A stretch of 64,000 nucleotides of DNA, taken from assembly GCF_001458595.1 (NCBI RefSeq), contig NZ_LN890328.1, positions 999,736-1,063,735 of the forward strand. The letters are read 5' to 3'. The translations under genes were made by a program, and so were the position numbers. Position 1 is the stretch's first letter. Every line of letters begins with the position of its first letter. Source of the DNA: Clostridium neonatale. GTDB lineage: Bacteria > Bacillota > Clostridia > Clostridiales > Clostridiaceae. Below are positions 26,926 to 35,863 of the stretch, one piece after another. The notes under the pieces are model-generated. The model worked only from the letters and a program-made list of their open reading frames with translations, did not search any database and was not told where the DNA came from.

Positions 26926-28368
26926 ATGAATAATAATTTTAATGAATATAATTTGAGTGATGAATTAATAAAAGCAATTAATGATTTAGGTTATAAATCA
27001 CCTTCAGAAGTTCAGGATAAAGTAATACCTGAAATTATGCTTAACAAAGATCTTATAGTTAAGTCTCAAACAGGTTCTGGAAAAACAGCAGCATTTGCAA
27101 TTCCCTTATGTGAAAAATGTGATTGGGATGAAAATTTACCTCAAGTGTTAGTATTAAGCCCAACAAGAGAGTTAGCAGTTCAAGTAAATGAAGATTTTTT
27201 AAATATAGGAAGGTACAAAAGACTAAAAAGTGTAGCAATATACGGTAAATCGCCAATGAATGAGCAAATAAGAACTTTAAAGCAAAAAACCCATATAGTA
27301 GTTGGAACACCTGGGAGAATATTAGATCATATAGATAGAGAAAGTCTTAAGATAGAAAAAATCAAATATTTAGTAATTGATGAAGGTGACCTTATGCTTA
27401 ATATGGGGTTTATTAATCAAGTAGAAGGTATACTAAGAAGACTGCCTAAAAAAATAGTCAAATTACTATTCTCAGCAACTATTCCAAATGAAATAAAAGA
27501 ATTATGTGAAAAACATATGCAAAGACCAGTAAGCATAACTATTAAAAATCAAAATCTTATTAGTAATAATATAGAGCATAATTTATATTATATAAATTGC
27601 GATGAAAAGTTAGAATCATTAAACAGTATTTTAATAAATGAAAAGCCTGAAACTGTTGTTATTTTTGGAAGAACAAAAGAAAGTGTAGATAAGATTTTTG
27701 ATTATTTAAAATGTAAAAAGTATAGTGTAGGGAAGATTCATGGCGGCATGATGCAAAAAGAAAGATTGGATGCCATGAGTGATTTTAAACAGGGAAATTT
27801 CAGAATTTTAGTAGCTACAGATATTGCAGCAAGGGGAATAGATGTTGATAACTTAACACATGTTATAAATTTTGAGCTTCCAGTAGAAAAAGAAAGTTAT
27901 GTACATAGAATCGGTAGAAGCGGACGTGCTGGTGCAAAAGGTAAAGCCATATCTTTTTGCACTAAAGAAAATGATAGATATTTAAATCTGATTGAAGAAT
28001 ATATAGGATTTAAGATTCCTGTTAAATTACTTCCAAGCAATGAAGAAATAAATAAAGAAAAAGATGAAGGTTTAAATATATTAAAATCAAAACCTAATAA
28101 GAAAAAGGAAAAGGGAAAGGTAGTAAACTCTAAAATAACAAAGATATATTTAAATGGTGGAAAAAAGAAAAAATTAAGAGCTGGTGATATAGTAGGAGCA
28201 ATTTGCAATATAGAAGGAGTTACATCTGATGATATTGGAATAATTGATGTTCAGGATAATGTATCATATGTAGATATCTTAAATAACAAGGGAAAGATTG
28301 TTATTGATAACTTAAAAAATACAACTATAAAAGGTAAAAAGCTTAAAGTTGAGAAGGCTCGAAATTAG
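26926..28368 (+). CDS. dbpA: DbpA/YxiN-type DEAD-box RNA helicase with DEGD motif
   Basis: A 480-residue ATP-dependent RNA helicase. Motifs in order: Q-motif region YKSPSEVQDKVIP, Walker A SQTGSGKT, PTRELA, TPGR, motif II DEGD (instead of DEAD), SAT, and HRIGRSGRAG. The C-terminal region (about 405-480, KITKIYLNGGKKKKLRAGDI) is a DbpA RNA-binding domain that in relatives recognises 23S rRNA hairpin 92, implying a role in large-subunit assembly. The Ala-to-Gly change in motif II is unusual but leaves the catalytic D, E and D. RBS AAGGAGA. Confidence 0.92.
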   Translation: MNNNFNEYNLSDELIKAINDLGYKSPSEVQDKVIPEIMLNKDLIVKSQTGSGKTAAFAIPLCEKCDWDENLPQVLVLSPTRELAVQVNEDFLNIGRYKRLKSVAIYGKSPMNEQIRTLKQKTHIVVGTPGRILDHIDRESLKIEKIKYLVIDEGDLMLNMGFINQVEGILRRLPKKIVKLLFSATIPNEIKELCEKHMQRPVSITIKNQNLISNNIEHNLYYINCDEKLESLNSILINEKPETVVIFGRTKESVDKIFDYLKCKKYSVGKIHGGMMQKERLDAMSDFKQGNFRILVATDIAARGIDVDNLTHVINFELPVEKESYVHRIGRSGRAGAKGKAISFCTKENDRYLNLIEEYIGFKIPVKLLPSNEEINKEKDEGLNILKSKPNKKKEKGKVVNSKITKIYLNGGKKKKLRAGDIVGAICNIEGVTSDDIGIIDVQDNVSYVDILNNKGKIVIDNLKNTTIKGKKLKVEKARN

Positions 28369-28515
28369 ATATTTAAGAAAATATTAAGTAATCATAATGG
28401 TGAAATTAATTTTTTAAAGATTGCTGAGTCTGGAATACAATATGTTTATATGAAATCTAAGGTATGTATGATAAGTCTAAAAGTAAAATTGAAACTAATA
28501 AAAAACAGTAATTAA
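28369..28515 (+). pseudogene. Possible NifU-like C-terminal domain remnant
   Basis: The helicase frame stays open for 48 codons after its stop and encodes KKILSNHNGEINFLKIAESG and then a short strand-like segment with a Cys. This pattern recalls the (H/D)GGD(I/V)xLV core of NifU C-terminal domains, but the CxxC motif is missing and there is no start or RBS. The identification is tentative. Confidence 0.25.
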
Positions 28516-28521
28516 TTTTAC

Positions 28522-28548
28522 CAGATAAATAATTATATTATTTATCTG
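28522..28548 (+). terminator. Hairpin downstream of the DbpA-like helicase gene
   Basis: A perfect 12-bp stem CAGATAAATAAT with its complement and a five-base-or-less loop; the tail is only weakly T-rich. Confidence 0.5.
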
Positions 28549-28737
28549 ATCTTATAATAATATATTGAAATTCATTATTAATCGACAATTAATATTATAA
28601 TTATTTTGATTCTAAAAAATAAAAAAATGTCTGTAATTTAATATATTTTTGCATATTTATTAAAAAAATTACTTATATGAACAATATATAAAAAAAATTA
28701 TTATATTATTATATATCAATAAAAGGTTAGAATAAAT

Positions 28738-29610
28738 GTGAAAACAGATAATTATTCAAAAATTAAAAGAGTTTTAGGCATATTACTTATTGCAAATGTT
28801 TTTGTAACTATAGTAAAGATTATAATTGGATATATGACAAATAGTGTAGCTTTGTGTGCTGATGGGTTTCATTCATTTAGTGATAGCGCTTCAAATATTG
28901 TGGGTATTGTCAGTATTACATTTGCATCTAAACCATGTGACAACGAGCATCCATATGGACATAAAAAAATTGAAACTATGGCAAGTTTACTTATATGTGT
29001 TGTATTAATTTTACTTGGATATAATGTAATTGCAAAATCTATAAAATCAATATGGAATCCTCAAACAATAGTAGTAGATGTACAAAATATTATAATTATA
29101 TTATTAACAGTGCTTATAAATGTATTTGTGGCTTATTATGAGAACAAAAAAGGCAAGGAATACAATAGTTCATTTTTAATAGCAGATTCTATTCATACTA
29201 AAAGTGATATTTTTATATCAATAGGTATAATAATAACTTTAATTGCTATTAAACTAGGAGTTTCTCCTAAAATTGATATAATTGTTTCAATAATGGTTGC
29301 ATTGTTCATTTTTCATGCTGCTTACGAAATATTTATGGAGGTAGCATCAGTTTTAATAGATAAAAATATAATAAAATGTGAAGATGTAAAGCAGGTAATA
29401 TACGCGTTTGATGAAGTCAAAGATGTTCATAAAATAAGATCTAGGGGATTTAAAGACCATGTTTTTTTAGATATGCATATTGTTGTAGATAAGAATATGG
29501 ATGTAAATGAATTGCATAAGCTTGAACACTCAATAGAAGAAGAATTTACAAAAAAATTTGGAACTACAGTGGATACTCTTATTCATGTAGAACCATATAG
29601 ATTGAAATAA
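28738..29610 (+). CDS. Cation diffusion facilitator (CDF) family metal transporter
   Basis: A 290-residue membrane protein with about six hydrophobic segments and a cytoplasmic C-terminal domain (about 210-290). The CDF signature is in VALCADGFHSFSDSASNIVG, with HPYGHKKIE in the following loop and a second metal-site motif in IADSIHTKSDIFIS (Asp/His pair). It exports divalent cations (Zn, Mn, Fe or Co) in exchange for protons; specificity is not readable. The start is GTG 28738, since the overlapping ATG is followed by TGA. It is preceded by a weak AAAGGT site. Confidence 0.9.
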   Translation: MKTDNYSKIKRVLGILLIANVFVTIVKIIIGYMTNSVALCADGFHSFSDSASNIVGIVSITFASKPCDNEHPYGHKKIETMASLLICVVLILLGYNVIAKSIKSIWNPQTIVVDVQNIIIILLTVLINVFVAYYENKKGKEYNSSFLIADSIHTKSDIFISIGIIITLIAIKLGVSPKIDIIVSIMVALFIFHAAYEIFMEVASVLIDKNIIKCEDVKQVIYAFDEVKDVHKIRSRGFKDHVFLDMHIVVDKNMDVNELHKLEHSIEEEFTKKFGTTVDTLIHVEPYRLK

Positions 29611-29635
29611 GTAACAATGTAATGTAACTAATATA

Positions 29636-29893
29636 AATAATGGACGTAGAATCAGAGTTTTGTGGATAACAACCGAAATTCAATATATGATAGGCTCGAT
29701 TGTAGGGAAATTTAAGCTAAAACTTCTAAAGAGATAGGCTGTGCCCAAAACAATTTGCTCCAACAGCAAGTATTGGACAAATTATTTTGGAACAGCCTAT
29801 CTCTAAGAAGTTAAAAGCTTAAATTTCTTAATACAATACTACGCCTATTCATATATTGAATTTCTTTGTTTTACTCTAAAATCATAGACATCT
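29636..29893. repeat. Palindromic element B (long, inverted relative to A and C)
   Basis: A roughly 258-bp nested inverted repeat. From outside in, pairing arms include GAAATTCAATATATGATAGG (29675-29694) with 29844-29864, GAAATTTAAGCT...ACTTCT (29707-29727) with 29806-29827, AGAGATAGGCTGT with ACAGCCTATCTCT (29792-29804), and CCAAAACAATTTG with CAAATTATTTTGG. The outer left part (GGACGTA...GTGGATAACAACC) is the reverse complement of the right end of element A. No ORF is inside. Confidence 0.8.
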
Positions 29894-30132
29894 AACTTTT
29901 TTAGTATAATTTAAGTGAATATTCCATGCCTAAAAATATAGTTTTCAATCACGTGTAATAATTTATGGAACTACTTATCCCCCAATAAATAAGCAAATTC
30001 TTAAGAATATGTATTCTGATATTTATGAATTGATACTATTTTTTAAATGATAAAATATTAACTTCTTAAGTCTTTAACATGTATAAATAACTATTCCTTA
30101 ATTTAAAAATGTATTTATGTATAGTAACAATA

Positions 30133-30395
30133 ATACAGATACTCTGAATTTAAATGAAACAAAGAAATAAAGATCTTATGTGTGGCGGTGTCTTGCATTC
30201 AAAAATTGAGCTTTAGAATTCTTCATGTAGACTTGTTCCACAATTGTTTGTCCAATTTTACATTGGAGCAAACATTTGTGGGTACAAGTCTGCATGTTTG
30301 AATTCTTAGCTTCATTTTTGTAGCAAGCGAGCACCACATAAGATCTTTATTTCGGTTATTTCACTCTAAACTTACTACATCCCTTATTTATGTTG
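30133..30395. repeat. Palindromic element C (long)
   Basis: A roughly 260-bp nested inverted repeat in the same gap as element B. Arms AAATAAAGATCTTATGTG (30165-30182) and 30335-30352 pair perfectly, then TTGAGCTTTAGAATTC region with GAATTCTTAGCTTCA, CATGTAGACTTGT with ACAAGTCTGCATG, and a core of CCACAATTGTTTGTCCA facing TGGAGCAAACATTTGTGG. The outer ends match those of elements A and B in order and spacing. The 30396-30465 stretch after it carries the promoter of the next gene, and 29894-30132 shows nothing recognisable. Confidence 0.8.
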
Positions 30396-30404
30396 TGATA
30401 CATA

Positions 30405-30433
30405 TTCGCAATGGCGATTTTTTGTGGTATAAT
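30405..30433 (+). promoter_or_regulatory. Promoter of the RlmI-like methyltransferase gene
   Basis: TTCGCA (30405-30410), a 17-bp spacer and TATAAT (30428-30433), 33 bp before the ATG. Confidence 0.45.
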
Positions 30434-30465
30434 TTTTAAAGTTATAATTTGAAAGGAGCTTTTTA

Positions 30466-31641
30466 ATGGCTAGCAAATTTTATTTACATGCAGGAAAAAA
30501 TAAAAGAGTAGAACAAGGCAGACCTTGGGTTTATACTGATGAAATTAATGAATATGATGGTGAATATGAAAATGGAGACATAGTTGAAGTTTATAATCAT
30601 AAAGGATATTTTTTAGGAAAAGGTTACATAAATGATCAAAGTAAGATAGCAATTAGAATAATGACTCATAAAATAGACGAAGAAATAAATGAGGAATTCT
30701 TTAAAAATAGATTTAAAGATGCATTTGACTATAGGAGAACTGTAATTGATACATCTTCATGCAGATTTGTCTTTGGAGAAGCAGATTTTCTTCCTGGACT
30801 TACAATAGATAAATTTGAGGATTATTATGTAATTCAAATTTCAACACTTGGAATGGAGAAATATAAAGATATTGTTGTTAAAATACTAGTAGAGGAATAT
30901 AATGCGAAAGGTATTTATGAAAGAAGTGACATTAAAACTCGAGAAATAGAAGGGTTAGAACAAAGAAAAGGCTTTTTAACAGAACCTTTTGACACAAATA
31001 TTCAAATAGTCGAAAATGGTGTAAAGTATATAGTTGATTTAGAAAATGGTCAAAAAACTGGATTCTTCTTAGATCAAAAAGAAAATAGAGCAGCAATGCA
31101 CAGAATTTGCAAGGGTAAAGATGTATTAGACTGTTTTACACATACAGGTTCATTTGCCTTAAATGCTGGAATTGCTGGTGCTAAAAGCGTACTTGGCATT
31201 GATGTTTCTCAGCATGCTATAGATTGTGCAAATGAAAATGCTAAGCTTAATAATCTGCAAGATATAGTTAGATTTGAATGTCATAATGCTTTTGATGTTT
31301 TAGGTGAATGGTCAAGAGAAGGAAGAGAATATGATGTAGTTATATTAGATCCTCCTGCATTTACTAAGTCAAGAAATACAATAAACCAAGCAATAAGAGG
31401 ATATAAAGAAATAAATCTTCGTGGACTTAAGATGGTAAAAAAAGGCGGCTATTTCGCAACATGTTCATGTTCTCATTACATGAGTGAAGAGCAGCTTAAA
31501 AAAACTGTTTTAGAAGCAGCACATGATGCACGAAAAACATTAAGACAGGTAGAAATAAGAACTCAAAGCTCGGATCATCCAATTTTATGGAACTCAGATG
31601 AATCATATTACTTAAAGTTCTTTATATTCCAAGTATGCTAA
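30466..31641 (+). CDS. Class I SAM-dependent rRNA methyltransferase, RlmI/YwbD-like
   Basis: A 391-residue enzyme with an N-terminal PUA RNA-binding domain (about 1-75, ending GKGYINDQSKIAIRI), a middle domain (IYERSDIKTREIEGL) and a C-terminal Rossmann methyltransferase fold: GQKTGFFLDQKENR, VLDCFTHTGSFALNAG (SAM binding), and motif IV VILDPPAFTKS. E. coli RlmI makes m5C1962 in 23S rRNA; the same reaction is likely here but not proven. RBS AAAGGAGC. Monocistronic, with a terminator behind. Confidence 0.9.
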   Translation: MASKFYLHAGKNKRVEQGRPWVYTDEINEYDGEYENGDIVEVYNHKGYFLGKGYINDQSKIAIRIMTHKIDEEINEEFFKNRFKDAFDYRRTVIDTSSCRFVFGEADFLPGLTIDKFEDYYVIQISTLGMEKYKDIVVKILVEEYNAKGIYERSDIKTREIEGLEQRKGFLTEPFDTNIQIVENGVKYIVDLENGQKTGFFLDQKENRAAMHRICKGKDVLDCFTHTGSFALNAGIAGAKSVLGIDVSQHAIDCANENAKLNNLQDIVRFECHNAFDVLGEWSREGREYDVVILDPPAFTKSRNTINQAIRGYKEINLRGLKMVKKGGYFATCSCSHYMSEEQLKKTVLEAAHDARKTLRQVEIRTQSSDHPILWNSDESYYLKFFIFQVC

Positions 31642-31654
31642 GATGGTAAGTTTA

Positions 31655-31694
31655 AAAGTTGACCTAATATTTTTATATTAGGTCAACTTTCATT
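31655..31694 (+). terminator. Terminator after the RlmI-like gene
   Basis: A perfect 16-bp stem AAAGTTGACCTAATAT with its complement (31675-31690) ending in TTT. Confidence 0.85.
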
Positions 31695-31749
31695 ACATAA
31701 TAAGAAGATAAAAGATAAAACTAAAATAGAGACAAGAGGTGATATATTT

Positions 31750-33183
31750 ATGGAAAAATTTATTTTCAGCCTAATCATAGTATTGAATTTTTTTGCTATA
31801 ATTTATATGGTATTTAAGGAAAAGCGCTCTGCAAACAGCATAATAGCGTGGACTTTATTTCTATATCTTACTCCTGTAGTTGGATTTATACTTTATATTC
31901 TAATTGGTAGAAAAATGGGAAAAACCAATATGTTTATAATAAAAGATCTTCATTATAAATTATATAAATCATACTTAAAAGAAAGCAGGCAGCAAATTGA
32001 ACAAAAAAATGCTAATAATTCATTAAAAAATTATGATATGATAAGATTTTTAGCAGGAATGGATTATGCGCCTTATAGAGAAGATAATCAAATAGATTTA
32101 TTTACGGATGGTAATGAATTCTTTAATGAGCTTTTAACATGTTTAGATAATGCTAAAAAGTGTATAAACATTGAATTTTACATATTTAAAAATGATGATA
32201 TAGGAACAAAAATATTAAAAATACTTGACGAAAAAGCAAAAAGTGGAGTAGAAGTACGCTTATTGTATGATTCTGTAGGTAGTAAATCTTTAAATAAAAG
32301 AAGTTTAAATGATTTTATTAAGCATGGGGGTAAAGTGGGAGAGTTTTTCCCATCATGGCTTAGAATAATAAATTTAAATATGAACTTTAGAAATCATAGA
32401 AAAATTGTAGTAATAGATAATGAAATTGGATTTATTGGAGGGTTTAATGTTGGTGATGAATATTTAGGAAAAAATCCCAGGTTTGGATATTGGAGAGATA
32501 CTCATATTAAATTTACTGGTTCTTCTGTTAAGGATTTGAATTTGAGATTTTTCTCTGACTGGAGATATGCTACAAAAGAAAATGTTGATTATCTCTATGA
32601 CTTAAAAAACGATAGTGAAAATCTAGGTAATACAGGTATGCAAATAGTTTCGAGTGGTCCTAATATAACAAATAAATATGAAATTAAACTGGGATATTTA
32701 AAAATGATACAAAAAGCTAAAAAATACATTTATATTCAATCTCCATATTTAATAATTGATAATAGTATATCTGATAGCTTAAAAATGGCATCACTATCTG
32801 GAGTAGATGTTAAAGTTATGATTCCAGGGAAAGGAGATCATCCATTTGTATATTGGGCCAATTTATCTTATGCTGGCGAACTTTTAAGTTCTGGGGTTAA
32901 AGTTTATCACTACGATAAAAATGCTTTTCTACATGCCAAGGCTGTAGTAATAGATGATGAGATTTGTTCAATTGGAACAGCTAACATGGATACAAGGAGC
33001 TTTGAATTAAATTTTGAGGTAAATGCTTTTATTTATTCAGATGAAATTGCAATAAAGCAAAGAAATGCATTTAATGAAGATTTATTAAAATCGAATGAGT
33101 TAACTTTAAATGAATATAAAAATAGAAGCACTTATTCAAAAGTGAAAGAAGCATTTTCAAAATTATTTTCATCATTACTTTAG
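31750..33183 (+). CDS. cls: Cardiolipin synthase
   Basis: A 477-residue phospholipase D-superfamily enzyme that condenses two phosphatidylglycerol molecules into cardiolipin at the membrane. Two N-terminal membrane segments (about 3-20 and 33-53) are followed by two HKD catalytic motifs, NHRKIVVIDNEIGFIGGFN (near 215) and FLHAKAVVIDDEICSIGTAN (near 395). Length and organisation are those of bacterial ClsA-type enzymes. RBS AGAGGTGAT. No operon partner is evident. Confidence 0.94.
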   Translation: MEKFIFSLIIVLNFFAIIYMVFKEKRSANSIIAWTLFLYLTPVVGFILYILIGRKMGKTNMFIIKDLHYKLYKSYLKESRQQIEQKNANNSLKNYDMIRFLAGMDYAPYREDNQIDLFTDGNEFFNELLTCLDNAKKCINIEFYIFKNDDIGTKILKILDEKAKSGVEVRLLYDSVGSKSLNKRSLNDFIKHGGKVGEFFPSWLRIINLNMNFRNHRKIVVIDNEIGFIGGFNVGDEYLGKNPRFGYWRDTHIKFTGSSVKDLNLRFFSDWRYATKENVDYLYDLKNDSENLGNTGMQIVSSGPNITNKYEIKLGYLKMIQKAKKYIYIQSPYLIIDNSISDSLKMASLSGVDVKVMIPGKGDHPFVYWANLSYAGELLSSGVKVYHYDKNAFLHAKAVVIDDEICSIGTANMDTRSFELNFEVNAFIYSDEIAIKQRNAFNEDLLKSNELTLNEYKNRSTYSKVKEAFSKLFSSLL

Positions 33184-33407
33184 TGATATTTTAAATGTAT
33201 GATAAGAAAGATCATCTTATAGAAATGTTCTTTATTTTATAAGCGACATTTTAATTTAAGATGCTCTTTTTTATTATTAATAATAATATTTTTCTTAAAT
33301 TATGCTTAAAATGAATTTTTACTTATTGGTATATATTGTATTAATTTATGTATAATGCTATATTGATTGAAGTATATTAAATGAGGATCTTTGGTGGAGG
33401 TATAAAT

Positions 33408-34190
33408 ATGAATGATAACATAGCTATTAGACTAAAAGATTTAAAAAAATCTTATGGAGCTAAAGAAGTTTTAAAAGGAATAAATCTAGATGTAGAAAAA
33501 GGACAAATAGTCGGCTATATAGGTCCAAATGGTGCAGGTAAAAGTACGACTGTAAAATTGATGCTTGGTTTAATTAATGAATATGATGGTACTATTGAGA
33601 TTTTGGGTCAAGATATATTAAATAGTGGTATTGAATATAAAAGTAAGATAGGTTACGTACCTGAAACAGCTGATATATATGAAAGCTTAACTGCAAGGGA
33701 ATATCTGAATTTTATAGGTGAGTTATATGGAATCAATGAGAAAGTTATTGAAAATAAATCACTGCAGTTAATGAAAATATTTAATATTGAAAATGTATAT
33801 AATACAAGAATTTCATCATTTTCTAAAGGAATGAAACAAAAAGTGCTTATAATATCTAGTTTACTACACAATCCTGACATATTATTCTTAGATGAACCAT
33901 TAAGTGGTTTAGATGCAAATAGCGTTATGGTTGTTAAAGAAATATTATCAATACTTGCAAAGCAAGGGAAAACTATATTTTACTCATCTCATATAATGGA
34001 TGTTGTAGAAAAGATAAGTGATAGAATTATTCTAATTGCAGATGGAGAAATAAAAGCTGATGGAAGTTTTGATGAACTTAAAAATAAATCCAAAGAAGGA
34101 TCATTAGAAGAAATTTTTAATAAAATAACTGGTTTCACTGAACATGAGCAATTAGCAGAAGAATTCGTGAAAATAGTGCAAGGAGAATAA
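33408..34190 (+). CDS. ABC transporter ATP-binding protein
   Basis: A 260-residue ATPase. I start it at ATG 33408 with TGGTGGAGG just upstream, not at the ATG 27 bp earlier that precedes the RBS. Walker A is GPNGAGKSTTVKLMLGL, the signature is SSFSKGMKQKVLI, Walker B is ILFLDEPLSGLD and the H-loop is IFYSSHIMD. It pairs with the membrane protein gene that starts 5 bp after its stop. It resembles the ATPase subunits of ABC-2-type exporters. The substrate is unknown. Confidence 0.9.
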   Translation: MNDNIAIRLKDLKKSYGAKEVLKGINLDVEKGQIVGYIGPNGAGKSTTVKLMLGLINEYDGTIEILGQDILNSGIEYKSKIGYVPETADIYESLTAREYLNFIGELYGINEKVIENKSLQLMKIFNIENVYNTRISSFSKGMKQKVLIISSLLHNPDILFLDEPLSGLDANSVMVVKEILSILAKQGKTIFYSSHIMDVVEKISDRIILIADGEIKADGSFDELKNKSKEGSLEEIFNKITGFTEHEQLAEEFVKIVQGE

Positions 34191-34194
34191 GCTT

Positions 34195-35790
34195 ATGGAT
34201 AATTTTAAAATTTTGAATTTGTTAGATAAGTTCAAATGGATTTTTGAAAAAATGGATGTTAATTATCCTATAATGAGAAAAATACTGCAAGTTAAATTAA
34301 CTATGGATGGAAGGAGAGAATCTGTACTAACTCAAAATAACAAAAATACAGATGGAAATATATTTTTTAAAAGTTTATGGATTTATGCACTTTTAGGATT
34401 AGTTTTAATTGCTTTGCTTTTTAGTGATAGCTCTTATTTCATACAAATGTCAACAATAAGCACTTTAATCATGTTTATGACAATGCTTTCTTTAATATCT
34501 GATTTTTCATATATACTTTTAGATGTAAGAGATAGAAATATGATACTAACAAAGCCGGTAAATGAAAAGACGCTTTCAATGGCAAAAGCACTTCATATTA
34601 GCATTTATATTATTAGTATATCATTGGCTTTAATAGGACCATCATTAATAGCATCCTTGTTTATAAAAGGAGTGCTTTTCTTTATTATATATTTCATAGA
34701 AGTTATTTTAATAAATTTATTTTCAATTTCATTAACAGTTTTATTATATTTTTTTGTACTTAGATTTTTTGATGGTGAAAAATTAAAAGACATTATAAAC
34801 TATTTTCAGATTGCCTTATCAATAGTAATGACAGTTGGATATCAATTATTTGGAAGAGTATTTAATTTAGTTGATTTAGAAAAATCAATTAATATATCAT
34901 GGTATCATTATTTGATTCCATCCGCATGGTTTGCATCACCATTTGAACTATTTTTAAATAATTCAAATAAATATATTTATCTGAGTTTAATGTCAATAAT
35001 TATACCTATAATTTCTATTGGGATCTACATTAAATTGATGAAGTCATTTGAAGTAAATCTTCAGAAGCTAAATGGAGCTACAACAAATAGAAGATTAAAA
35101 AAGGGTTTTGTAGAAAAGTTAGGAAACATAGTTTGTAAAGATAAATATGAGAGAACATTTTATAAATTTGCAAACAATATAATGAAAAGTGAACGTGAAA
35201 TAAAATTAAAACTATATCCTTCTATTGGTTTTTCTATAGCATTTCCAATTATAATGTTATTTGCTTTTATAGATGATTTTAGTAATATTTCTAATAGTAA
35301 ATCTTATCTTACATTATATATCGCCATACCATATTTGACTATGAGTATATATATTCTAAAAACATCTGTTAATTATAAAGGAAGCTGGATATATAATTGT
35401 GCTCCAATAAAAAATAGCTATGTTCAACATAAAGGTACAATAAAAGCATTTATAATTAAATTTTTAGTGCCAATAATGTTACTAGATTGTATAGTCTATG
35501 TATTAATATATGGAGTAAAAATTCTTCCAGATGTAATATCAATTTTCATTGCTGCTATTTTATTTGTTATATATGTTTTTAAGGTAATGAATAAGGGATT
35601 CCTTTTTTCAAAATCAATAAAAGATATACAGAAAATAAGCGGGATAGTAGTATTTTTAATTATGTTAGCAATGGGATTAGTTTCTGCTATACATTATGCT
35701 TTCACTCTTTTAAAATTTGGTAGTATAATCTTCTTATTTGTTATATTAACTACAACAATAATATCATGGAAAGTTTCTTTTAATTATTAA
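34195..35790 (+). CDS. ABC transporter permease, substrate unknown
   Basis: A 531-residue integral membrane protein with roughly ten to twelve hydrophobic segments in two clusters (about 60-270 and 340-530). I see no family signature beyond the layout. Its start lies 5 bp after the ATPase gene stop with AAGGAGA as RBS, so the two are translationally coupled and form a two-gene exporter. The N-terminal 55 residues are cytoplasmic and include VNYPIMRKILQVKL, a pattern found in large clostridial ABC permeases of unassigned substrate. Confidence 0.75.
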   Translation: MDNFKILNLLDKFKWIFEKMDVNYPIMRKILQVKLTMDGRRESVLTQNNKNTDGNIFFKSLWIYALLGLVLIALLFSDSSYFIQMSTISTLIMFMTMLSLISDFSYILLDVRDRNMILTKPVNEKTLSMAKALHISIYIISISLALIGPSLIASLFIKGVLFFIIYFIEVILINLFSISLTVLLYFFVLRFFDGEKLKDIINYFQIALSIVMTVGYQLFGRVFNLVDLEKSINISWYHYLIPSAWFASPFELFLNNSNKYIYLSLMSIIIPIISIGIYIKLMKSFEVNLQKLNGATTNRRLKKGFVEKLGNIVCKDKYERTFYKFANNIMKSEREIKLKLYPSIGFSIAFPIIMLFAFIDDFSNISNSKSYLTLYIAIPYLTMSIYILKTSVNYKGSWIYNCAPIKNSYVQHKGTIKAFIIKFLVPIMLLDCIVYVLIYGVKILPDVISIFIAAILFVIYVFKVMNKGFLFSKSIKDIQKISGIVVFLIMLAMGLVSAIHYAFTLLKFGSIIFLFVILTTTIISWKVSFNY

Positions 35791-35863
35791 TTTGTTCTAT
35801 AAATTTAATATTAATAATATATTTTAAGTAATATTAATATTAAATTTATAAGGGGAGATTACT

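Noticed and set aside
29661..29669. TGTGGATAA, a perfect DnaA-box sequence in palindromic element B, as a sign of a replication origin
   Set aside because: A single box, no dnaA or dnaN nearby and no cluster of boxes; it belongs to the conserved arm of the repeat family, where A and C have variants.
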